The position numbers were made by a program, and so were the translations under genes. From Kordia algicida (GTDB taxonomy: Bacteria > Bacteroidota > Bacteroidia > Flavobacteriales > Flavobacteriaceae): a DNA stretch of 64,000 nucleotides. A model generated the notes under the pieces. The model was not told the origin of the DNA and did no database searches. It was given only the letters and a program-made list of their open reading frames with translations. Below, piece by piece: positions 7,840 to 16,481 of this stretch (the stretch's first letter is position 1; the number at the start of each line of letters is the position of its first letter). The DNA lies in the NCBI RefSeq assembly GCF_051013375.1, contig NZ_CP142125.1, one strand, 5' to 3'.

Positions 7840-9345
7840 ATGAACAAACTCGGTAAAGACTTATTTTTTAGTACAGGATTTGCAGTCTTAAATGTATTAC
7901 TGAATTTTTGGCTCATCAAAGAAGCTGAGTATCTCTTGTCGGCATTAGCATTGAGTGTCTTTTTGGTAATGCGACGTGTCGTACCAACATTTACCAATTT
8001 GAGTCAGTTAGGAACTTCGCAGGCATTGATTCGCTATGCGAGTATCAACAAAGACGACAAAGACAAAATAAAAACCTATTTCGCTATTTCGTTTACTATT
8101 TGGGTTTGTAGTTGCATTGTGCTAACAATACTTTATTTCGCTTTTGGAGGAGAATTAGGAGAATTAATTTATAATGAAGTTGAAGGTGCAGAAAGTTTTG
8201 ATCCTTATTTGCTACTTACCGTTTGGTATATTGCTATCATTCATTTGAGCTATTTGGTACAACCGTATTTTTTGGTACAGCGAAAAGTATTTTTCTACAA
8301 CGTAATAAACATGATGAATGCAAGTCTGATTCTTTTATTAGTAATCAGATATATTGCCATGACGACGAATGCTGGTGAAATTGAAAACTTAATAGTTGTA
8401 AAAATTGATCTAAGTGAATACTTAATCTATGCTTTAAGTTTGATGAGTATTATACAACTTTCGTTGATGCTCTACATCATTATTCAACAAAAAATATACA
8501 ATTATCCATCCATAGCAAAAATAAAAGCGTACGGAAAAGAATTCATTCAATATGGTTTGCCACGTTCTGCGATGACATTTTCAGACATGTTTTTACTCAC
8601 TGTAAGTGCATTTATGATTACAGGTTCAAGCGAAGATATTACGGCGTTTTTATTGGCATTAACGCTGGCGCGGATTGTACTCATTGTATTGCAACCTATT
8701 TCTAAACTTTCATCGGTTATTGTTGGAAATAATAATTCTGAAGAACGTCAAAAAACGGCAGTCAACTTAATGACAGGAACCATTATTTATTCCACCTTTT
8801 TGTTGGTAATTATTTTATATAATTGGTTGAATGTATTGATTGAATATTGGATTTCTGATCCCGATCGTATTGTAAATGTATTATACGCGTTTAAAATTCT
8901 TGCATTTGGACTGATTCCGTATTCTATATTTCACGGACTCAAAGGAATTATTGAAATCAAATTTTTCAAACCATTCAATTTGTATAGTATTTTATTTGCC
9001 ATTGCGTGTCACGTCATTCTATTTTATGCATTATGTGATAGTTACGGAAACTTATTTGCTTTATCATTTTCATTAATGATTGGTTTTGTGGTACTTGGAT
9101 TAGCAACTTTGTATTGGTGTCGAAAAGATTTTAACAGTTATAAATATTACCGCATGGAAATATTAATCATCGTTGGAGTAGTACTTTTTGCGATGAATTT
9201 TTATGTCAACTCCATGTATCCAAACATCATTGCATGTATTATTTGTGTCATAGCAAGTGCACTTATATACGCAGGAATTTTATTTTTTAGTAAAGTTAAA
9301 TTCATTAGCGAAACAATCAATGTTTTATTAAAAAGAGGAAAATAA
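7840..9345 (+). CDS. Oligosaccharide flippase (Wzx-like, MOP superfamily)
   Basis: This 501-residue protein has about 12-14 predicted membrane segments spread over its whole length and the usual length of a polysaccharide-type MOP flippase. Segments such as FFSTGFAVLNVLLNFWLIKEA at the N-terminus and FIQYGLPRSAMTFSDMFLL in the middle fit the PST/Wzx pattern. Wzx proteins move undecaprenyl-linked repeat units across the inner membrane for polymerisation outside. It begins a new transcription unit with its own promoter and is followed 15 bases later by a glycosyltransferase, which fits a Wzx/Wzy polysaccharide pathway. Another flippase gene lies at 56023-57486. Confidence 0.85.
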   Translation: MNKLGKDLFFSTGFAVLNVLLNFWLIKEAEYLLSALALSVFLVMRRVVPTFTNLSQLGTSQALIRYASINKDDKDKIKTYFAISFTIWVCSCIVLTILYFAFGGELGELIYNEVEGAESFDPYLLLTVWYIAIIHLSYLVQPYFLVQRKVFFYNVINMMNASLILLLVIRYIAMTTNAGEIENLIVVKIDLSEYLIYALSLMSIIQLSLMLYIIIQQKIYNYPSIAKIKAYGKEFIQYGLPRSAMTFSDMFLLTVSAFMITGSSEDITAFLLALTLARIVLIVLQPISKLSSVIVGNNNSEERQKTAVNLMTGTIIYSTFLLVIILYNWLNVLIEYWISDPDRIVNVLYAFKILAFGLIPYSIFHGLKGIIEIKFFKPFNLYSILFAIACHVILFYALCDSYGNLFALSFSLMIGFVVLGLATLYWCRKDFNSYKYYRMEILIIVGVVLFAMNFYVNSMYPNIIACIICVIASALIYAGILFFSKVKFISETINVLLKRGK

Positions 9346-9360
9346 CAGCGCGACAGCATC

Positions 9361-10479
9361 ATGAATATATTATTTTTTATATCGCATCAGCCAAATCCAC
9401 GATTTGTAAAGCAAATTAACTTTTTGGCAAAAAAGCACAAGGTAAGTTTGGTGTACTTTCACAGAACAACGCTAGCTACGTTAGATGATTCAATCGATAA
9501 AAGTGTTATACGTCACAACTTAGGCGGCGTCCCAAATGCATCGCAACCTTTGAAGCGAATTTGGGTATACATCAAAGCCATCAAACAGATTAGAAAAGTC
9601 ATCAAAGATTCAAAATTTGATGTCGCTTTGGTAAACAATATTGATGTCATCATTTTATATTTAATGGCGAGTTTTAAATTTGGAAAGAAAAACAACAAGC
9701 CAAAATTAGCCATCGAAATTTCAGATTTACGCGAATTTGTCTTCAACGATAGTTTTGTGAGCAAACGCATGCGATCGCTAGAAAAATATCTCTACAAAAA
9801 GCATATTGACAAGCTCATTGTTACTTCTAAAAAGTATTATACATATCATTTTGAGAAATTTTTTAAGAAAGATGTATTCATTTTAGAAAATAAAATGCTT
9901 TCGGTAGCACAAAAAAATGATCCAAATATTCAGAAAAAGCAAGGAGGAAAAACGATCATCGGTATTGTTGGTTTACTGTTGCGTAAAGATGAATATGTGA
10001 AGTTATTTGAAACTTACAAAGATCATCCTGAAGTAGACATTCATATTCATGGAAAAGGACATTATCAGCATATTGTGGAAGAATACGCAGCAAAATATAA
10101 AAACATTACGTATTTCGGACCGTACAATACGTTTACAGATGCACAACGCATTTACAATTCTATTGATATTATCTATTTGGTATACGATATCGATCAGGTT
10201 TCACTGAACAACCGATTGGCATTGCCAAACAAATTATACGAGTGTATGTATTACAAAGTGCCGCTAATTTGTAGTAAAGAAACGTATCTTGAAGAAATTG
10301 TAATGGAATTAGGTATTGGCGTTTCTGTAAACTACAAAGAAACAAATGCTTTGGAAGATGCAGTGCGCTATTTATCATTAAATTCTGACCGTTTACAAAA
10401 TAATTTTTCTTCATTACCTCAAAATATGTATTTTGGAGATCAAGACTATGAAGAATTAGAATCTTTCTTAATCAACTAA
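9361..10479 (+). CDS. Glycosyltransferase, GT4-like
   Basis: This 372-residue protein has two Rossmann-like halves, as in GT-B enzymes. The N-terminus (NILFFISHQPNPRFVKQINF) fits an acceptor-binding domain. The C-terminal half has ALPNKLYECMYYKVPLICS near residues 285-303, the usual GT4 place for the nucleotide-sugar-binding glutamate region. It would add one sugar to the lipid-linked repeat unit on the cytoplasmic side. Its stop codon directly abuts the ATG of the next gene at 10480. Donor and linkage cannot be read from the sequence. Confidence 0.78.
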   Translation: MNILFFISHQPNPRFVKQINFLAKKHKVSLVYFHRTTLATLDDSIDKSVIRHNLGGVPNASQPLKRIWVYIKAIKQIRKVIKDSKFDVALVNNIDVIILYLMASFKFGKKNNKPKLAIEISDLREFVFNDSFVSKRMRSLEKYLYKKHIDKLIVTSKKYYTYHFEKFFKKDVFILENKMLSVAQKNDPNIQKKQGGKTIIGIVGLLLRKDEYVKLFETYKDHPEVDIHIHGKGHYQHIVEEYAAKYKNITYFGPYNTFTDAQRIYNSIDIIYLVYDIDQVSLNNRLALPNKLYECMYYKVPLICSKETYLEEIVMELGIGVSVNYKETNALEDAVRYLSLNSDRLQNNFSSLPQNMYFGDQDYEELESFLIN

Positions 10480-11713
10480 ATGCAACTAAAAACGTACGCA
10501 ACCCAATTTCTTCAAAAAAACAATATTGATTTTGTTTTTATACTGCTTTTAGGTGTTGTCGCCACATTTACGCTCGATAAAATCAATCCGATATTTATCT
10601 TTTCATTGATGATTGTACAAGGATTTGTACTCTTTCGACCTGATGAAAAAGTAAACTTTAAAACCAACACCTATTTTTGGTTGTTAATGGCTTTATATGG
10701 TTTGAATATTGTGGGAATGCTGTATACAGATAACTATTCTAAAGGATTTAACACCATTACACGACAAATCAGTTTTGTATTGTTTCCGTTGTTTTACTCG
10801 GTATATCGTGTAAAAAACATCGGATTATTGCTCAAATTCTACGTCATTGCTGTATTTGGGTTTATTCTCGCTTTTGAATTGCATACACTCTATCGTTTCT
10901 TTTACAAAAGTGACATTTTTCCGCTCGATTTAGAATTGTTTTTCTCATACAGATACACAGGTGCAGAGTTAACCAAACTCTTTGAAATGCACAATGCATA
11001 CTTTGGAATGTACATCATGTTTTCGCATGTTATCATTCTAGATTATTTGAGTCGTACTAAAAAATATTACGCCATTATTTTGTTATTGTTGCTCATTGCT
11101 TTTCAATCGTTGTTTTTGTTGCAAATGGTCGCAAAAACGGCAATCATTCTCAATGCATTGCTTATTTTATGTTCGTTGGCATACATTCTTATCAAAAGAA
11201 AGCTATTTGCAATCTTAGCATTTTCAGTAGTATTATTAGTGGCTTCAGGATGGTTTGCAAGTCAACATTTAAACCTGTCAGTCAGTAGAATTACGGATAG
11301 AATGATGGAATTACAAAAAGGAGACGGATCGCAAGAAGAAACTCGAGCACGTATGTGGAGTGCTGCCATTCCTGTCATCAAGGAAAATTACCTCATCGGT
11401 ACAGGAAACCGGCGATGTTAAAAAAGCCTTGCATGCCGAATTTGGAAAACAAAACATCAGCATTCGTAGCAATGTGCACAATCAATATTTAGATTATTTA
11501 ATGCGATTCGGAATTATCGGTTTGGGACTATTTCTAGCCGTTTTTGCGTATTCGCTCATTCACGCAATCAAAACAAATAATTATATTTACTTTTGCTTCA
11601 CCATCATCATAATGGTCTGTTGTTTTACAGAAAACATATTGAGCAGGCAATGGGGAATTACCTTCTTTGCAACTTTCAATTATTTGCTATACTATCAATA
11701 CCAAAAAAAATAA
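10480..11713 (+). pseudogene. O-antigen ligase/polymerase-like membrane protein, interrupted by a one-base frameshift
   Basis: Two overlapping frames together encode one Wzy_C/O-antigen-ligase-type protein. Frame 1 runs from the ATG at 10480 to a stop at 11421 and covers about ten membrane segments. It ends ENYLIGTGNRRC. Frame 2 continues the family pattern as GDVKKALHAEF, NVHNQYLDYLMRFGIIGLGL and a final membrane segment to 11713. Removing one A from the AAA run at 11406-11408 restores IGTGTGDVKKAL and gives a full-length protein of about 410 residues. The coding signal on both sides is intact and neighbouring spacing is normal (the next ATG follows immediately at 11714). This is therefore a very recent mutation, a phase-variable run, or a sequencing/assembly error. 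The predicted role is polymerising or ligating the polysaccharide at the outer face of the inner membrane. Confidence 0.85.
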
Positions 11714-13069
11714 ATGGCGATTACATACGTACTCATATTTGTTTTGCTGTTTCATATCATTCTATTTAGAAAGATGATCTTTCGGTGGAATACAATAAGC
11801 ATCTTTTTTATTGCTACATGCATCTTTTCGATTATTGGAATTTTAATGTTTCCTTTTATGCGAATGTACGCAGGTAGAACCTTTTGGACGTTTCAATTAG
11901 AGCTTATTACGGATGCAGACGTTGTGAAAACACAATTGCTTGCCGTTGGCGGATTAATGCTAGTGCTATATTCCTATGTTTTTGGAATGTTATTAATGTA
12001 TAAACGTGTAGAATGTATCGATCATTTCAGAATAAAAACGCCCATAAAAAACAACCTGAGTAATGTAAACTTTTACTTTATGCTCATTGGTATATTTGGT
12101 TTTCTGTTCATTTACTTATTGATAAAACGAGATGTCTTACTCACGGGATTATTTGACGGACTCATTGGGCGACAACCTGTTGCATTGCTAGAATCACGCC
12201 GTGGAATTACCTCCAATTATTTATACGTAGTCATTACGTATAACTTACTGCCATTTTTAACCATAGTAGCGTTATTCTTAATGATGAAAAAGAAAACATT
12301 GATGAGTAGATTGCTATTCATCGGATTGTTTTTAGTATCGTTTTTACTCATCTTGCTATTATTTCAAAAGCGTCCGTTAATTCTATTCTTATTATCGTTA
12401 ACGGTAGCTGCATTTGTATTCAAAAAATACATTAATATCAAGGAAAAGCGCATTCGAACAAAAAAAGAAAAAAGAAAAGCACGTCGCCGAACTATCCTTG
12501 TTTTAGCTTCCTTATTCTCAATACTATTACTGCTATATTATTCGGCTACGACATACAGGTTTGACAATATTTTTGAAGGACTTTTTACACTGACAGAAAT
12601 TGTACTAACACGTGTATTTGGTCGTTTGGCAATTCCTGCGTTTTGTTATGTACATTACTTTCCTGCGGTAGAAGATCATTATGCGCTGACCAACATCGGA
12701 ATGTTTAGTAAAATATTTGGGTATGAATTATATCCTGACAGTAAAGTTCTTTTTAATCATTTTACTAGAAACAAAAAAGAAGGTTCATTAGCCATTAATA
12801 GTATCATAGATTTTTATGGTGCATTTGGTTACTACGGATTCTTTACAGGAAACTTCATCTTAGGATTATTGCTAAGCGCTTTAGATGCATTTTTAAACAG
12901 ACTTGAAAAAAACAACATTAACATCATCTTTATCATTTTCTGTTTTGTATTTGCGTACTACTTATCACAAGCAAGTTTGGCAAGATCGCTACTTGGATAT
13001 GGTTTCTTCTTCTTCATGGTTGCATGGATGTTTTTGCAAAAAAACTTTAAAATAAAAATGCGTCCATGA
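11714..13069 (+). CDS. Polysaccharide repeat-unit polymerase (Wzy-like)
   Basis: This 451-residue protein has about ten to twelve membrane helices, a cytoplasmic basic loop near residues 243-262 (KEKRIRTKKEKRKARRR) and a large extracytoplasmic loop with FGYELYPDSK and GSLAINSIIDFYGAFGYYG. That layout is typical of OPS-type O-antigen polymerases. It would join flipped repeat units in the periplasm. Sequence conservation in this family is low, so the call rests on topology, the loop motif and context. Its ATG follows the previous stop without a gap and its end overlaps the next gene by four bases, so the three membrane proteins are translationally coupled. Confidence 0.75.
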   Translation: MAITYVLIFVLLFHIILFRKMIFRWNTISIFFIATCIFSIIGILMFPFMRMYAGRTFWTFQLELITDADVVKTQLLAVGGLMLVLYSYVFGMLLMYKRVECIDHFRIKTPIKNNLSNVNFYFMLIGIFGFLFIYLLIKRDVLLTGLFDGLIGRQPVALLESRRGITSNYLYVVITYNLLPFLTIVALFLMMKKKTLMSRLLFIGLFLVSFLLILLLFQKRPLILFLLSLTVAAFVFKKYINIKEKRIRTKKEKRKARRRTILVLASLFSILLLLYYSATTYRFDNIFEGLFTLTEIVLTRVFGRLAIPAFCYVHYFPAVEDHYALTNIGMFSKIFGYELYPDSKVLFNHFTRNKKEGSLAINSIIDFYGAFGYYGFFTGNFILGLLLSALDAFLNRLEKNNINIIFIIFCFVFAYYLSQASLARSLLGYGFFFFMVAWMFLQKNFKIKMRP

Positions 13070-14253
13070 ATTTTATTAAAAAAAACATAGATACAATTGT
13101 AATTGTTTTTTTAATGGGATTTCTCATTAGTGACTTTGTGACGAGTCTTGTGTTCAAATTAGCTCCAAAATCATTTTACCGATACTCTGGCATGCTCAAA
13201 TTACTGTTTGAAGCTATTATGGTGGGAATGATTATAGTACATTTCAAAAAACCATTCCGAACCTTTTGGTTTATTGTCGCATTTACCATATCATTCATCA
13301 TCAGTCAGTTTTTGCTACAAGAATCAGGATATGATTTTATGACACAACTATCTAGCGGAAACATCTATTTTTTTAACAGATACATGTATGTGCTCATATT
13401 CATACTCTTTGTAAAAACAGTACCGTTACAAAAAGAAACGTATGAAAAAATATACCGCTATTTTGAATATTTCCTATACATAAATACCATTGCGCTACTT
13501 GTAGGATACATCTTTCATGTTGAAGTATTTCGTTCGTATGAATATACCACGCGATTTGGCGTATCAGGCTTTTTCTCAAAACCAGGAGAAGCTAGTTATA
13601 TGTATATGATAGCGATCATCGTTAACTATTACCTTTGGATTTCTAAAAATACCAAAACATATCTTTTCAAACTGCTATTCTTCATTGCATGTTCGTTGTG
13701 TTTAGGACAAAAGAAAATGATGCTATTCTTATTATTGCTCAGCATTATACACTTGGTACATTATAACCGATTCAAAAAAATATTCCGCATACTATTACCT
13801 TTAGGATTTATAGTTTTTCTATTCTTTAAAGATGCTATCATACGAGCTTTGCTAAGCAGATCGCCATTTTGGACCATGATTTATGAAGAAAGCGGATTGG
13901 TTTCTACAATCTTCTCGTATAGAGATCAATTACTCTTAAAAGCAATAGACTATATTGATGAAAATTGGTCATTTCTCAACTACATATTTGGCGGATTGGA
14001 TTTCGATAAATACAAAGTAGAATTTGAATTCATTGATCTATACATTTTCTTAGGATTTGCAGGAATTGTATACTATCTCTACGTGGTTTCAAGCTATCTA
14101 AATGGTGGAAACTTCTTAAAGCGAAACTTAATCATTATAGCCTTTATTACAAGTTTAATTTCAGGTGGATTAATTCTAAATGTCACCGCAGCTATACTTC
14201 TTTATGTTGTAGCGAAATACATAATGTTGCCAAAAAATGGTGCACAAGTCTGA
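13066..14253 (+). CDS. Multi-spanning membrane protein, O-antigen ligase/polymerase-like
   Basis: This 395-residue protein has about ten membrane helices and overlaps the preceding polymerase gene by an ATGA. It has a motif GVSGFFSKPGEASYMYM near residues 165-181 and a large loop with FSYRDQLLLKAIDYI and FGGLDFDKYKVEF. The pattern resembles O-antigen ligase and polymerase proteins encoded in capsule loci, but I cannot assign a specific activity. It may act as a ligase or as a second polymerase partner. It is the last gene before a promoter-bearing gap of 73 bases. Confidence 0.6.
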   Translation: MNFIKKNIDTIVIVFLMGFLISDFVTSLVFKLAPKSFYRYSGMLKLLFEAIMVGMIIVHFKKPFRTFWFIVAFTISFIISQFLLQESGYDFMTQLSSGNIYFFNRYMYVLIFILFVKTVPLQKETYEKIYRYFEYFLYINTIALLVGYIFHVEVFRSYEYTTRFGVSGFFSKPGEASYMYMIAIIVNYYLWISKNTKTYLFKLLFFIACSLCLGQKKMMLFLLLLSIIHLVHYNRFKKIFRILLPLGFIVFLFFKDAIIRALLSRSPFWTMIYEESGLVSTIFSYRDQLLLKAIDYIDENWSFLNYIFGGLDFDKYKVEFEFIDLYIFLGFAGIVYYLYVVSSYLNGGNFLKRNLIIIAFITSLISGGLILNVTAAILLYVVAKYIMLPKNGAQV

Positions 14254-14268
14254 TAATTACTAAATTTG

Positions 14269-14299
14269 TTGGCTTTGTGTTGAATTAAAAGTAAGTTTG
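14269..14299 (+). promoter_or_regulatory. Promoter for the bi-domain oxidoreductase gene (TTG-N20-TAAGTTTG)
   Basis: TTG at 14269-14271, 20 bases, then TAAGTTTG at 14292-14299 match the Bacteroidota consensus. The ATG follows at 14327. This suggests a second transcription start inside the polysaccharide locus. Confidence 0.6.
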
Positions 14300-14326
14300 C
14301 ACAAATTTTGTAAAATCAGAAAACAG

Positions 14327-16441
14327 ATGAAACAAATATTACAGTCTTTTAAAACTGGAGTCACCGAATTAGCAGAATTGCCATCTCCACGTGTCAAAGG
14401 TGGACAAGTACTTATTCAAACAACAAGAAGCCTTGTTTCACTTGGAACAGAACGTATGTTGGTTGAATTTGGAAAAGCTTCTTTAATCCAAAAAGCTAGA
14501 CAACAACCAGACAAGGTAAAAATGGTGTTGGATAAAATAAAGACTGAAGGGTTGATGCCAACCATAGAAACGGTTTTCAACAAACTAGAACAACCACTTC
14601 CATTAGGATATTGTAACGTAGGGAAAGTTGTTGCTGTTGGAAAAGGTGTGACCGATTTTAAAGTTGGCGATCGTGTAGCGTCAAACGGACAACATGCGGA
14701 GTTTGTTTCTGTACCACAAAACTTAGTCGCGCACATTCCAGATAATATCTCAGATGAAGAAGCGGCGTTTACTGTAATTGGTTCTATCGGATTGCAAGGA
14801 ATTCGTTTGGTCAATCCAACGATGGGAGAAACAATCGTTGTCATTGGTTTAGGACTTATTGGACTTTTAACAGCAGAAATGCTTGTTGCCAACGGTTGTA
14901 CGGTAATTGGATACGATTTAGACGATAAAAAAGTTGAAATCGCCAAAGAAAAAGGAATCATTGCGTTCAATCCGTTAAAAGGAAATGATCCTGTAAAATT
15001 TGTATTAAATCAAACCAACAATATTGGAGCAGATGGTGTCGTAATTACAGCTTCTGCCAAAACCAACGATATCATTTCGCAAGCGGCGCAAATGAGTAGA
15101 AAACGTGGAAGAATCACGCTAGTTGGAGTCATCGGATTAAACATTTCTAGAGCAGAGTTCTACGAAAAAGAACTCACATTTCAAGTATCATGTTCCTACG
15201 GACCAGGAAGATATGACGATGATTACGAATTCAAAGGAATCGATTATCCATTACCATTTGTACGTTGGACAGAAAAGCGAAATTTTGAAACGGTTTTACA
15301 ACTCATCTCTACAGGAAAACTAGAAGTACAAAGTCTAATCTCAGAAGTTGTTCCTTTAGAAGAATACGACAAAATATACGGAGACATCGGAAACTCAAAA
15401 TCCATTGCTTCCATCATAAAATACAGTGAAGATACTAAGCCTGAAAATACCATTGTAGTCAACAAAAAAGACTTGCAACCAGCCAAAGGAATCATCGGAT
15501 TGGTTGGCGCAGGAAACTTCACAAAAATGACCTTATTGCCAGCTTTGAAAGGTTCAGATGCGCAAATAAAACACATCGTATCTTCAGGTGGCGTTAACGG
15601 AACTGCACTTGCACAAAAACACAACATTGCACAAAGTACTACAGATTATGATTTAGTATTAGATGACAAAGATGTAGACTTAGTAATGATAACAACGCGT
15701 CACAACTTGCACGCAAATATGGTAACCAAAGCTTTAGACAAAGGAAAACACGTCTTTGTAGAAAAACCATTGGCATTAAACCATGAAGAATTAGAAGCCA
15801 TTGAAGCAAGTTACCAAAAAAGTAACGGAACATTAATGATTGGTTTCAATCGCCGTTTCTCTCCGCATACGCAAAAAATAAAATCGTTGGTTGGAGACGC
15901 ACCCATGAATGTCATTGCAACGATGAATGCTGGCGCAATTCCACCAGAAGTTTGGGTACACGATATGGAAGTTGGTGGTGGAAGAATCATCGGTGAAGCA
16001 TGTCACTACTTAGATTTAATTGTATACCTTACAGGAAGCAAAATCAAATCGGTTTGTATGAATGCTTTAGGAGAAAATCCAGCAGAAAATACCGATAATG
16101 CTTCTATCTTGGTAAAGCTCGAAAATGGCTCTACAGGAGTTGTCAATTACTTTGCAAACGGTTCAAAATCGTATGCAAAAGAACGTTTAGAAGTCTTCTC
16201 ACAAGAGAAAACGCTTATCATGGATAACTTTATCAAAACTACAGGTTACGGCACCAAAGGCTTTTCAAAACTAAAAACAAAACTAGACAAAGGACACAAA
16301 GCACAATTTGGTGCTATCGTCAACAAAATAAAAGAAGGTGACATTGCTTTAATTCCTTATGACGAATTAATCAACGTAACCAAAGCAAGTTTTGCAGCAA
16401 TACAGAGTTTAAAAGAAGGGAAGTGGATTGATATCGAATAG
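14327..16441 (+). CDS. Fused zinc-type alcohol dehydrogenase + Gfo/Idh/MocA oxidoreductase
   Basis: This 704-residue protein joins two enzymes. Residues about 1-360 are a medium-chain dehydrogenase with LGTERMLVEFGKASL, the NAD-site VIGLGLIGLLTAEMLV near 172-187 and a GADGVVITA segment. Residues about 375-704 are a Gfo/Idh/MocA oxidoreductase with GLVGAGNFTKMTLLPAL and the active-site VFVEKPLAL, where Lys is the usual catalytic residue, followed by GFNRRFSPH. I chose the ATG at 14327; an upstream in-frame TTG lies inside the promoter. Such fusions occur in polysaccharide loci next to heparinase-like genes, as here. The expected role is redox remodelling of a nucleotide sugar or glycan residue. 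The substrate is unknown. Confidence 0.85.
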   Translation: MKQILQSFKTGVTELAELPSPRVKGGQVLIQTTRSLVSLGTERMLVEFGKASLIQKARQQPDKVKMVLDKIKTEGLMPTIETVFNKLEQPLPLGYCNVGKVVAVGKGVTDFKVGDRVASNGQHAEFVSVPQNLVAHIPDNISDEEAAFTVIGSIGLQGIRLVNPTMGETIVVIGLGLIGLLTAEMLVANGCTVIGYDLDDKKVEIAKEKGIIAFNPLKGNDPVKFVLNQTNNIGADGVVITASAKTNDIISQAAQMSRKRGRITLVGVIGLNISRAEFYEKELTFQVSCSYGPGRYDDDYEFKGIDYPLPFVRWTEKRNFETVLQLISTGKLEVQSLISEVVPLEEYDKIYGDIGNSKSIASIIKYSEDTKPENTIVVNKKDLQPAKGIIGLVGAGNFTKMTLLPALKGSDAQIKHIVSSGGVNGTALAQKHNIAQSTTDYDLVLDDKDVDLVMITTRHNLHANMVTKALDKGKHVFVEKPLALNHEELEAIEASYQKSNGTLMIGFNRRFSPHTQKIKSLVGDAPMNVIATMNAGAIPPEVWVHDMEVGGGRIIGEACHYLDLIVYLTGSKIKSVCMNALGENPAENTDNASILVKLENGSTGVVNYFANGSKSYAKERLEVFSQEKTLIMDNFIKTTGYGTKGFSKLKTKLDKGHKAQFGAIVNKIKEGDIALIPYDELINVTKASFAAIQSLKEGKWIDIE

Positions 16442-16481
16442 ATAATCACACAATTTACGTTCAAAAATAAAAGTATAAATC

